36,398 nucleotides of DNA from Streptomyces lycii (GTDB lineage Bacteria; Actinomycetota; Actinomycetes; Streptomycetales; Streptomycetaceae). The first letter of the stretch is position 1. Each line of letters opens with the position of its first letter. The notes under the pieces were generated by a model. The model saw only the letters and a list, made by a program, of their open reading frames with translations. It did no database searches and had not been told where the DNA came from. Location: contig NZ_WHPN01000285.1 in assembly GCF_009735685.1 (NCBI RefSeq), forward strand, positions 1-36,398, in the 5' to 3' direction. The translations under genes and the position numbers were made by a program. This document shows positions 26,622-33,767 of this stretch, piece after piece.

Positions 26622-27584
26622 ATGTTGAACCTCGACCGGTTGCGCACCCTGGACGCCGTGTCCCGGCACGGCTCGATCGGAGGGGCCGCCGCGGGGCTCC
26701 ATGTGACGACTTCGGCCGTCTCCCAGCAGCTGTCGAAACTCGAACGGGAGACCGGTCAGCGGCTGCTCGCGAAGAACGGCCGCGGCATCCGCCTCACCGA
26801 CGCCGGGCGCCTGCTCGCGGAGCACGCCGCCCGCATCCTCTCCCAGGTCGAACTGGCCCACGCCGACCTGGAGGCGCAGCGCGGCCGGCCCGTCGGCGAG
26901 CTGCGGCTCGGCGCGTTCCCCACCGCCGCGCGCGGCCTCTTCCCGGCCGCGCTGCGGACGTTGCGCGAGGAGCATCCGCAGCTGCGCGTCCGGCTCCACG
27001 AGACCGAACCCGACACCGCCGTGCCCCAAGTGGTGCGCGGCGACCTCGACATGGCCGTGGTCCTGGACTGGTACAACAAGCCGCTGTCGCTGCCCGACGG
27101 GCTGGCCAAGGCGGCGCTGCTGGACGATCCCGCCGATGTCGCGGTGCCCGCGGACCATCCGCTCGCCGGGGCCGCCGAGGTGGACCTGGGGGACTTCGCC
27201 GACGACGAATGGGTCTCCTGGCCGCAGGGGGAGTTCTGCCACGACTGGCTGGTGTTCACGCTCCGCGGCATGGGCGTCGAGCCGCGCATCACGCACACGG
27301 CTGAGGAACACCACACCCAGCTGGCGCTGATCGCCGCCGGGCTGGGGGTGGCAGTGGCGCCGCGCCTGGGCCGCGGTCCCGTGCCGGAGGGCGTGCGGAT
27401 GGTGCCCGTACGGGACGAGATGCGCCGGCACGTCTACGCCGTCTGGCGTGCCGACGCGGACCGCCGGCCCTCGATCAGGGCGGCGGTCGGAGCGCTGCGC
27501 GGCTCGGCGGAAGCGGCAGGATCAGCGGAAGCAGCGGAAGCAGCGGAAGCAGCGAGATCAGCGAGAGGATCCGCCGGGGCCTGA
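26622..27584 (+). CDS. LysR-family transcriptional regulator
   Basis: A 320-residue protein. Residues 1-60 are the LysR winged helix (LRTLDAVSRHGSIGGAAAGL, TTSAVSQQLSKLERETGQRLL), followed by a linker helix and a periplasmic-binding-protein-like effector domain (~90-290). The last ~25 residues are low complexity (Ala/Glu/Ser) coming from three exact copies of the 9-mer AGCGGAAGC (27524-27550) and related words, so this tail is probably unstable in evolution. ATG 26622 is placed by TAGTGT 7 nt upstream; no ribosome site, so leaderless. It is divergent from an EamA exporter, its likely target. Confidence 0.92.
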   Translation: MLNLDRLRTLDAVSRHGSIGGAAAGLHVTTSAVSQQLSKLERETGQRLLAKNGRGIRLTDAGRLLAEHAARILSQVELAHADLEAQRGRPVGELRLGAFPTAARGLFPAALRTLREEHPQLRVRLHETEPDTAVPQVVRGDLDMAVVLDWYNKPLSLPDGLAKAALLDDPADVAVPADHPLAGAAEVDLGDFADDEWVSWPQGEFCHDWLVFTLRGMGVEPRITHTAEEHHTQLALIAAGLGVAVAPRLGRGPVPEGVRMVPVRDEMRRHVYAVWRADADRRPSIRAAVGALRGSAEAAGSAEAAEAAEAARSARGSAGA

Positions 27585-27701
27585 GAGCGCGTCACCTCGG
27601 GGGTGCTTCGTCTCCGGGGTGCGTGGCCCACGCAGTGCTCCGTCTCCGGGGCGAGTCGCCTCCCGGACACGGACGGCCAAAAACGGGGGAGGGTGGATCG
27701 G

Positions 27702-27739
27702 CGTCCCGGCACCGCACCGGCGTCCCGGCACCGCACCGG
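27702..27739. repeat. Exact 19-bp tandem duplication
   Basis: CGTCCCGGCACCGCACCGG occurs twice in direct succession (27702-27720 and 27721-27739). Either copy of GGCACCGC can pair with GCGGTGCC at 27744-27751, so the duplication creates alternative hairpins. Confidence 0.9.
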
Positions 27740-27850
27740 CGGCGCGGTGCCACGACTCCCGGGGCCCGGGGCGGGGCGGGGAGCCCGACGGCGGGCAGCG
27801 GGGAGCCCGTACGGGCCGTCCGCTGCACCGGTCCGGCACGCATCCCTGCT

Positions 27851-27904
27851 CACGGTGGCCGGCGGGGTGCGGGCCACCCGGCGGCACCGCCGCCGGCCAC
27901 CGTG
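27851..27904. terminator. Bidirectional hairpin terminator between LysR and Rieske genes
   Basis: CACGGTGGCCGGCGG (27851-27865) and CCGCCGGCCACCGTG (27890-27904) are perfect 15-bp inverted repeats, with a further GGTGC/GCACC helix inside the 24-nt loop. It lies 34 nt past the end of the leftward Rieske gene and is symmetric, so it can serve both convergent transcripts. Confidence 0.75.
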
Positions 27905-27938
27905 ATCTCCCCCGGAAACGGGCGTCACCCGGTGGCGC

Positions 27939-28436
27939 TCAGGCCAGCATCACCGAGTCGCCCTGGACCGTGATGTTCGCCGGCGGCAGCGGCTCCTTCG
28001 CCGGACCGCCCTTGACGCTTCCGTCCGCCGCGTCGAACAGGCTGTTGTGGCAGGGGCAGTTGATGGTGCCGTTGGCGACCTCCTTGACCGCGCAGCCCTG
28101 GTGCGTGCAGACCGAGGAGAACGCCTTGAACTCGCCCGGGGCCGGCTGCGTCACCACCACCTTCTGGTCCGGGAAGACCTTGCCGCCGCCCTCGGGGATG
28201 TCGGTGGTCTTGGCCAGCTCCGTACCGCCGTCTCCCTCGCCGCCCGCGTCCCCGCCGCCCGTGTCGCCGCCGGAGTCCGCGCCGTTCTCCGCAGAACCCG
28301 CGTCGTCGGCCGGCTGCTCCCCGCCGTCCCCCGAGTCGCCGCACGCGGCGAGGGCCGCGGTCAGGCCCGCGGCTCCGGCGGCGGCCACCACGGTGCGGCG
28401 GCTGGTGACGCGTCCGGTCCCCTGAGATCCCGTCAT
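27939..28436 (-). CDS. Rieske (2Fe-2S) lipoprotein exported by the Tat pathway
   Basis: A 165-residue protein. The N-terminus has a twin-arginine motif (TSRRTVVAAAG, 11-21) and a lipobox L29-A-A-C32, so it should be exported folded and lipid-anchored outside the membrane. Residues ~33-72 are an acidic Gly/Asp linker. The Rieske domain follows, with C110-T-H112 and C127-P-C129-H130 as cluster ligands and C115/C129 as the disulfide pair. It should carry electrons on the outer face; its partner is unknown. ATG 28436 gives a proper signal peptide, with AAAGGGA about 10 nt upstream. It is followed by a strong hairpin. Confidence 0.93.
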   Translation of the reverse strand: MTGSQGTGRVTSRRTVVAAAGAAGLTAALAACGDSGDGGEQPADDAGSAENGADSGGDTGGGDAGGEGDGGTELAKTTDIPEGGGKVFPDQKVVVTQPAPGEFKAFSSVCTHQGCAVKEVANGTINCPCHNSLFDAADGSVKGGPAKEPLPPANITVQGDSVMLA

Positions 28437-28528
28437 GGTGAGTACATCCCTTTCGCTGCGGGCCATCGCGACCGATGCACGGTGAACGGCCGCTTCACGG
28501 TGCTGTACGGTCCGCGTCTCCGGGACGT

Positions 28529-30619
28529 TCACCCTTGCGGCGGATCTATCCGCAGCGCGCGCCGCAGAAACCCGCACTGGGCGCGCAGCAGGTTCCCCGT
28601 GACGTCCCCGCGCGCGTCGAGGTGGGAGACGCCGGGCAGCGGCAGCACGGTGTGCGGCCGGCCCGCGGCGAGCAGGGCGGCCGACATGCGCAGCGTGTGC
28701 GCCACGGTGACGTTGTCGTCCGCCAGGCCGTGGACGAGCAGCAGCGGGCGGCGCAGCGCGGGCGCGTCGGCGATCAGCGACGAGCGGTCGTACCGTTCCG
28801 GGTGTTCGCCGGGCAGCCCGAGGAACCGCTCCTGCCAGTGGGTGTCGTACAGCCGCTGGTCGAACGGCGCGGCTCCGGCGACGGCCGCGTGGAAGACCTC
28901 CGGGCGGCGCAGCACCGCTCCCGCGGCGAGATACCCGCCGTACGACCAGCCGCGGATCGCGACCCGGCCGAGGTCCAGATCGGGGCAGTGCCGCGCGGCC
29001 GCGAGCAGTGCCTCCTCCTGGTCCTCCAGCGCCGGGCCGAGCTTGTCGCCGTGGACCGCCTTTTCCCACCGCGGGCCGCGCCCCTGCGTGCCCCGGCCGT
29101 CCGCGACCAGCACGGCGAAGCCCTGTTCGGCGAACCACTGCGAGACACAGCCCGTCCAGTGGCGGGCACGGACGACCACCTGCGCGGCCGGGCCGCCGTA
29201 CGGATCGAGCAGCACGGGCAGTTTCCCGCTGCCCGGCTCGTGGCCGGAGGGCAGATGGAGCCGCGAACGCACCGCCCGCCGGCCCAGCCGGAGAAGGACC
29301 GGCGCGGGGCGCACGGAGGGCTCCTCCGCGAGCGAGGCGATCCGTCCCTGCCGCGCGCCGTCGCGGTACACGGTCACGCGGTGACCGTCCGGGGTGCGGC
29401 TGTCGAGCACGAGCGTCCCGCCGCCCGCCGCCGCCGTGTGCACCCCCGGTTCCCCGCTGAGACGGACGCAGGTGCCGTCCGCCCGCCGCGCCCAGACGTG
29501 TGTCTCCGTGGGCTCCTCGCTCGCGGTGAACAGCACCCGTTCGCCCTGGACGGACAGCACCTCGCGCAGCTGGAGCCCGGGGGGAGTCGCGGGCCGGTCG
29601 CCGCACCGCAGGCCACGTGTCCCGTCCTGTTCGTACGGCTGTACGAGAACACCGGAATCGGTGCGCAGCGGCGTCCCGGGGACCAGTTCGACCCAGGCGG
29701 GGTCGCGCCGCTCGTCCAGCGGCCGGGTCGCCCCGGTGCCGGGGTCCGCGGCGAGGACGCGCACGGTCCGCTGGTCACGGCTCTGCACGGTGACGAGCGG
29801 ACCGTGCCCGTCCCAGCCCGCCGCGGCGACGTACTCGAACGAGGCCCGGTCCCAGGACAGCTCGGTGCGCCCGCCGTCCTCGCCGAAGACGTGCAGCGAG
29901 ACGTCGGCGTTGGCCGTGCCGGCGACCGGGTAGGGCACCGGCCGGGGCCGGACCCAGGGCCTGGCCGGGTCGCCGAGATACCGGCGCCGCACGGGCGAGG
30001 TGTCCACCCGGGCGGCCAGCAGGGCCGTACCGTCCGGCGACCACCAGTGGCCGCGGGTCCGGCCGAGGGACTCCGCCGAGACGTGGTCGGAGAGCCCGTA
30101 CGTCACCTCCGGGCCGTCCGGTGCGGCGATCAGCCGGTCGTTGCCGTCGAGGTCCGCCACGTGCAGCGCCCCGCGCGTGACATAGGCGACGGCCCGCCCG
30201 TCGGGGGAGAGGCGCGGGTCGACCACCGGCCCGGCCGCGGGCAGCCGCAAGGGGGCGTCGCGCCCGCCGGTCCGCACCACCCACAGCACACCGCCGAGCG
30301 CGAAGACGGCGGTTCGGACCTCCGCGTCCGCCGCGTACGCCACGATGCCGTCCGTGAGTTCCCGCGCGCGCTCCCGCCGTGCGCGCTCCGCGTCCGGAAG
30401 GGCCGTGCCGCCGTGGAGCCGGGCGGGGTGGGCGAGTTCCCGCTCGGCCCCGTCCTCGTACAGCCAGAGGCGGCTCACCGGGTCGGAGCCGCCGCCGGTC
30501 CGCAGGAACAGCACGCGCCGCCCGTCGGGGGAGACCGTGAAACTCCGTGGCACGCCCAGCGAGAAGCGGCGGGTTCGGGCGAACTGCTCGGGAAAGTCCC
30601 GTACACCGTCGGAATCCAT
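28529..30619 (-). CDS. S9 family peptidase (dipeptidyl peptidase IV/prolyl oligopeptidase type)
   Basis: A 696-residue serine peptidase. The N-terminal two thirds form a DPP-IV-like beta-propeller (FTVSPDGRRVLFLR, RLSPDGRAVAYVT). The C-terminal alpha/beta hydrolase domain has the nucleophile S559 in GWSYGG, the acid in HGLADDNVT and the histidine in GVSHLD. It should cut dipeptides, often after proline, from peptide N-termini. No signal peptide is visible, so it is probably cytosolic. ATG 30619 was chosen as the family-like start (MDSDGVRDFPEQFARTRRFS); a CACAGT element 6 nt upstream suggests a leaderless mRNA. It is divergent from the HipA-like gene. Confidence 0.92.
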   Translation of the reverse strand: MDSDGVRDFPEQFARTRRFSLGVPRSFTVSPDGRRVLFLRTGGGSDPVSRLWLYEDGAERELAHPARLHGGTALPDAERARRERARELTDGIVAYAADAEVRTAVFALGGVLWVVRTGGRDAPLRLPAAGPVVDPRLSPDGRAVAYVTRGALHVADLDGNDRLIAAPDGPEVTYGLSDHVSAESLGRTRGHWWSPDGTALLAARVDTSPVRRRYLGDPARPWVRPRPVPYPVAGTANADVSLHVFGEDGGRTELSWDRASFEYVAAAGWDGHGPLVTVQSRDQRTVRVLAADPGTGATRPLDERRDPAWVELVPGTPLRTDSGVLVQPYEQDGTRGLRCGDRPATPPGLQLREVLSVQGERVLFTASEEPTETHVWARRADGTCVRLSGEPGVHTAAAGGGTLVLDSRTPDGHRVTVYRDGARQGRIASLAEEPSVRPAPVLLRLGRRAVRSRLHLPSGHEPGSGKLPVLLDPYGGPAAQVVVRARHWTGCVSQWFAEQGFAVLVADGRGTQGRGPRWEKAVHGDKLGPALEDQEEALLAAARHCPDLDLGRVAIRGWSYGGYLAAGAVLRRPEVFHAAVAGAAPFDQRLYDTHWQERFLGLPGEHPERYDRSSLIADAPALRRPLLLVHGLADDNVTVAHTLRMSAALLAAGRPHTVLPLPGVSHLDARGDVTGNLLRAQCGFLRRALRIDPPQG

Positions 30620-30665
30620 ACGGGCACTGTGGCAGGCCGTCGGCGGCCGCCCCACCCACGCGCCG

Positions 30666-30671
30666 TAACCT
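30666..30671 (+). promoter_or_regulatory. -10 element of the HipA-like/DUF3037 unit
   Basis: TAACCT ends 6 nt before ATG 30678, which fits leaderless transcription. No convincing -35 is present, and the 58-nt gap to the divergent peptidase start means the two promoters lie close together or overlap. Confidence 0.45.
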
Positions 30672-30677
30672 GGGGGA

Positions 30678-31460
30678 ATGCTGCCCGAAGTCACCGCGAC
30701 TCGCTACGTCACGCCGCTGCGCGAGGGCGGTTCCCTGCCGGGGCTGGTCGAGGCGGACGACCTCGGCTGCTACGTCGTGAAGTTCACCGGCGCGGGCCAG
30801 GGGCGGAAGACGCTGGTCGCCGAGGTGATCTGCGGGGAACTGGGCCGCCGCCTCGGGTTCCGGGTGCCCCCGCTGGCCGTCGTCCGGCTCGACCCGGTGC
30901 TCGGCCTCGGTGAACCCGACCCGGAGGTGCAGGATCTGCTGAAGAACAGCGGTGGGCCGAACCTCGGGACGCGGTACCTGCCGGGCGCCCTCGGCTTCGA
31001 CCCGCTCGCCTGGGGCGTGACGCCCGAGGAGGCCGGGCGCGTCGTCTGGTTCGACGCCCTGACCGGGAACGTCGACCGGTCCTGGCGCAACCCCAACCTG
31101 CTGCGCTGGCACCGAGAGCTGTGGCTCATCGACCACGGAGCCACCATGATCTGGCAGCACAACTGGCCCGCCGCGCAGGCGGCGGCCGCCAAGCCGTACC
31201 GGGCCGCCGACCACGTCCTCGCGCCCTTCCGGCCCGATGTCCGCGCCGCCGCCGCCGAACTGGCGCCGCTGGTCACCGAGGAACTGCTGGCCGATGTCGT
31301 CGCGCAGGTGCCCGACGCCTGGCTGGCGGACGAGCCCGGCTTCGACGGCCCCGGGCCGCTGCGGCGCGCCTATGCCGGGATCCTGCTGGAGCGGGCCCGC
31401 ACCGTCCACGAACGCATCGTCCCCGGCCCGGCCGGGGACACCGGGGAGGCAGGCCGGTGA
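30678..31460 (+). CDS. HipA-like kinase (HipA_2 type)
   Basis: A 260-residue protein with a complete kinase-like active site of the HipA type. K35 in CYVVKF is the ATP lysine and E49 a likely helix-C partner. D133 and N138 in GNVDRSWRNPN match the catalytic Asp/Asn of HipA with the same five-residue spacing. D152 in LIDHG is the metal ligand. It is much shorter than E. coli HipA (about 440 residues) and lacks its N-terminal HipA-specific domain. No HipB antitoxin is adjacent. The mRNA appears leaderless (TAACCT 6 nt before ATG). The stop overlaps the next start by 4 nt, so kinase and DUF3037 protein are coupled. Substrate unknown. Confidence 0.85.
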   Translation: MLPEVTATRYVTPLREGGSLPGLVEADDLGCYVVKFTGAGQGRKTLVAEVICGELGRRLGFRVPPLAVVRLDPVLGLGEPDPEVQDLLKNSGGPNLGTRYLPGALGFDPLAWGVTPEEAGRVVWFDALTGNVDRSWRNPNLLRWHRELWLIDHGATMIWQHNWPAAQAAAAKPYRAADHVLAPFRPDVRAAAAELAPLVTEELLADVVAQVPDAWLADEPGFDGPGPLRRAYAGILLERARTVHERIVPGPAGDTGEAGR

Positions 31461-31885
31461 CCGGACGCCACGTCTACGAGTACGCGCTGCTGCGGGTCGT
31501 CCCGCGCGCCGAGCGCGGGGAGCGGATCAACGCGGGCGTGATCGTCTACTGCCGGGCCGCGTCCCTGGTCACGGCGCGCACCGAGCTGGACGAGGCCCGG
31601 CTGCGGGCGCTGGACCCGGACGCGGACACGGAGGGCGTACGGGCCGCGCTGCGCGCCGTGGAGGACGTGTGCCGCGGCGGTTCCGCGGCCGGTCCGGCCG
31701 CCGGGGACGACGCCGGGCGGAGGTTCCGCTGGCTGGTCGCGCCGCGCAGCACGGTGGTGCGGCCGGGGCCGGTGCACACCGGTCTTACGGCCGACGCGGC
31801 CGCGGAGGCGGAACGGCTGCTGGACCTGCTGGTGCGCCGGACGGCGGCGCCGCCGGAAGGGCGGCCGCTCCCGCCGACGGCGTGA
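31457..31885 (+). CDS. DUF3037 domain protein, partner of the HipA-like kinase
   Basis: A 142-residue soluble protein. The N-terminal half has the DUF3037 hallmark YEYALLRVVPRAERGERINAGVIVYC (~7-32) and then ELDEARLRALDPDAD; the second half has FRWLVAPRST and GLTADAAAEAERLLDLLV. No catalytic motif is evident. It starts with GTG at 31457 overlapping the kinase stop (GTGA), so both are made together. HipA_2-type kinases are often followed by a DUF3037 gene in other bacteria (known from memory). It might be the kinase's substrate, regulator or neutralising partner; all are inference. Confidence 0.87.
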   Translation: MTGRHVYEYALLRVVPRAERGERINAGVIVYCRAASLVTARTELDEARLRALDPDADTEGVRAALRAVEDVCRGGSAAGPAAGDDAGRRFRWLVAPRSTVVRPGPVHTGLTADAAAEAERLLDLLVRRTAAPPEGRPLPPTA

Positions 31886-31923
31886 CGGGCGCTGTGACAT
31901 GCGCGCCTTGCGGCGGCCCGCCG

Positions 31924-31952
31924 TTGACAGCGGGTGCGCGGGCTTCTAGCGT
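31924..31952 (+). promoter_or_regulatory. Strong promoter of the tandem SDR operon
   Basis: TTGACA (31924-31929), a 17-nt spacer and TAGCGT (31947-31952): the best housekeeping-type promoter in the window. Transcription would begin near 31959, giving a leader of about 130 nt before ATG 32090. Confidence 0.85.
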
Positions 31953-31969
31953 TTCGTCGAACCGAACCT

Positions 31970-31983
31970 ACTAAGCGGTTGCT
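31970..31983. promoter_or_regulatory. Operator-like imperfect inverted repeat downstream of the SDR promoter
   Basis: ACTAAGCGGTTGCT lies 11-25 nt past the predicted transcription start. It resembles the AAGCnnTTGCT palindromes bound by TetR-type regulators of acyl-CoA and steroid catabolism genes in actinobacteria (recalled, not searched). In this place a bound repressor would block elongation. No regulator gene is adjacent. Confidence 0.35.
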
Positions 31984-32089
31984 CACCCTGGTCGCCCCGC
32001 ACGGGGAACTGGCCGCCCGCGTCCGCGCGGCAGCACCGGTGGGCACCCGTGGCGAGCCGGACCCGCATTCGAACGCGAGGAGAACCCGC

Positions 32090-32851
32090 ATGTCCACCAC
32101 CGAGCAGCGCGTCGCCATCGTCACGGGCGGTGCCCGCGGCATCGGCGCGGCCACCGCCGTGCGGCTGGCCGAGGAGGGGCGCGCCGTCGCCGTGCTCGAC
32201 CTCGACGAATCGGCCTGCAAGGACACCGTGGAGAAGATCACGGCCGCGGGCGGCAAGGCCCTGGCCGTCGGCTGCGACGTCTCCGACCCCGAGCAGGTCG
32301 AGGCCGCCGTGGCGCGCGTCGCCGAGGAGCTGGGCGCGCCCACGATCCTGGTCAACAACGCCGGCGTGCTCCGCGACAACCTGCTGTTCAAGATGTCCGA
32401 CAGCGACTGGGACACCGTCATGAACGTGCACCTCAAGGGCGCGTTCCTGATGACCCGTGCCTGCCAGAAGCACATGGTGGACGCGCAGTTCGGCCGCGTG
32501 GTCAACCTCTCCAGCAGCTCGGCGCTCGGCAACCGCGGCCAGGTCAACTACTCCGCCGCCAAGGCCGGCCTGCAGGGCTTCACCAAGACCCTCGCCAAGG
32601 AGCTCGGCAAGTTCGGCGTCACGGCCAACTCGGTCGCCCCGGGCTTCATCGTCACCGAGATGACCGCCTCCACCGCGGCCCGGGTCGGCATGGACTTCGA
32701 GGAGTTCCAGGCGGCCGCCGCCACCCAGATCCCGGTGCAGCGCGTCGGCCGTCCCGAGGACATCGCGAACGCCATCGCCTTCTTCACCGGCGACGCGGCG
32801 GGCTTTGTCTCCGGACAGGTCATGTACGTGGCCGGCGGCCCGCTCAACTGA
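32090..32851 (+). CDS. fabG: Short-chain dehydrogenase, 3-oxoacyl-ACP/CoA reductase type
   Basis: A 253-residue classical SDR. The cofactor motif TGGARGIG is at 12-19, the NNAG motif at 89-92, and the active site N112, S142 or S143, Y154 and K158 (YSAAK). D37 at the end of strand 2 (VLDLDE) favours NAD(H) over NADP(H), which suggests an oxidative, catabolic use rather than fatty acid synthesis; this is inference. The end YVAGGP is typical of FabG-like enzymes. ATG 32090 has GAGGAG about 8 nt upstream. It is the first gene of an operon with a second SDR 40 nt downstream, under a strong promoter with an operator-like repeat. Confidence 0.9.
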   Translation: MSTTEQRVAIVTGGARGIGAATAVRLAEEGRAVAVLDLDESACKDTVEKITAAGGKALAVGCDVSDPEQVEAAVARVAEELGAPTILVNNAGVLRDNLLFKMSDSDWDTVMNVHLKGAFLMTRACQKHMVDAQFGRVVNLSSSSALGNRGQVNYSAAKAGLQGFTKTLAKELGKFGVTANSVAPGFIVTEMTASTAARVGMDFEEFQAAAATQIPVQRVGRPEDIANAIAFFTGDAAGFVSGQVMYVAGGPLN

Positions 32852-32891
32852 ACGGGCAGCCCGTCCGACCGAAAGGAAAGGCACACGAACG

Positions 32892-33653
32892 ATGACTGCC
32901 GACGTGCAGGACAGTGGAAAGGTCGCCCTGGTCACCGGGGCGAGCCGGGGCATCGGCTACGGCATCGCCGAGGCGCTCGTGGCGCGGGGCGACCGGGTGT
33001 GCATCACCGGGCGCACCGAGGAGACCCTGAAGGAGGCCGTCGGACGGCTCGGCGCGGACCGGGTCATCGGGGTCGCCGGCAAGGCGCACGACGAGTCCCA
33101 CCAGGCGGCCGCTGTCGAGCGCACCATGGAGGCCTTCGGCCGGGTCGACTACCTGGTCAACAACGCCGGCACCAACCCGGTGTTCGGGCCGATCGCCGAC
33201 CTCGACCTCGGCGTGGCCCGCAAGGTGTTCGAGACCAACGTCGTCTCGGCGCTCGCCTTCGCCCAGCGGACCTGGCACGCGTGGCAGAAGGAGCACGGCG
33301 GCGCGATCGTGAACATCGCGTCCGTCGCCGGCGTCTCGGCGTCGCCGTTCATCGGCGCGTACGGCATGAGCAAGGCCGCCATGGTGAACCTGACGCTCCA
33401 GCTCGCGCACGAGTTCTCGCCGGGAGTCCGGGTCAACGCGATCGCCCCCGCGGTCGTGAAGACGAAGTTCGCCCAGGCGCTGTACGAGGGGCGTGAGGAG
33501 GAGGCGGCCGCGTCCTATCCGCTCGGCCGGCTGGGCACGCCCGAGGACATCGGCGGCGCGGCGGAGTTCCTGCTGTCCGACCGCTCCGGCTGGATCACCG
33601 GCCAGACGCTGCTCATCGACGGCGGCATCTTCCTGAACGCGGGCGTCGGCTGA
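32892..33653 (+). CDS. Short-chain dehydrogenase (second of tandem pair)
   Basis: A 253-residue classical SDR, the same length as the gene before it but clearly divergent. It has TGASRGIG at 15-22, NNAG in the middle, and the active-site YGMSK motif with the serine of NIASVAG. R41 after strand 2 (ITGRTEE) favours NADP(H), opposite to its neighbour. ATG 32892 is 40 nt after the first SDR, with AAAGGAAAGG upstream, so the two are co-transcribed. The two enzymes could act in opposite redox directions on related substrates. A long hairpin closes the unit. Confidence 0.9.
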   Translation: MTADVQDSGKVALVTGASRGIGYGIAEALVARGDRVCITGRTEETLKEAVGRLGADRVIGVAGKAHDESHQAAAVERTMEAFGRVDYLVNNAGTNPVFGPIADLDLGVARKVFETNVVSALAFAQRTWHAWQKEHGGAIVNIASVAGVSASPFIGAYGMSKAAMVNLTLQLAHEFSPGVRVNAIAPAVVKTKFAQALYEGREEEAAASYPLGRLGTPEDIGGAAEFLLSDRSGWITGQTLLIDGGIFLNAGVG

Positions 33654-33685
33654 CGCTTGCCCTCGCGTGCACTCCAAGGGACAGA

Positions 33686-33724
33686 GTCCTCGGTGCCGGC
33701 CCGGTACGGGCGGGCACCGGGGAC
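33686..33724 (+). terminator. Long hairpin after the SDR pair
   Basis: Arms 33686-33703 and 33707-33724: GTCC/GGAC, a T-G wobble, CGGTGCC/GGCACCG, one G-G mismatch and GCCCG/CGGGC, with a GTA loop. It starts 32 nt after the stop and is followed by a pyrimidine-rich stretch. It also lies in the leader of the next gene, so it may partly attenuate rather than fully separate. Confidence 0.7.
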
Positions 33725-33767
33725 TTCCGTCTTCCGGTCTTCGGCATGTCCCGAGGAGGAGAGCACC

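Larger units (their letters stand above)
27585..27938. other. Repeat-rich convergent intergenic region (354 nt)
   Basis: No gene was found. It contains a 17-nt near-direct repeat (GTGCTTCGTCTCCGGGG at 27603, GTGCTCCGTCTCCGGGG at about 27634), an exact 19-bp tandem duplication (27702-27739), an 8-bp hairpin GGCACCGC/GCGGTGCC (27727-27734 with 27744-27751), and the strong hairpin at 27851-27904. It separates the LysR gene from the convergent Rieske gene. Confidence 0.6.
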
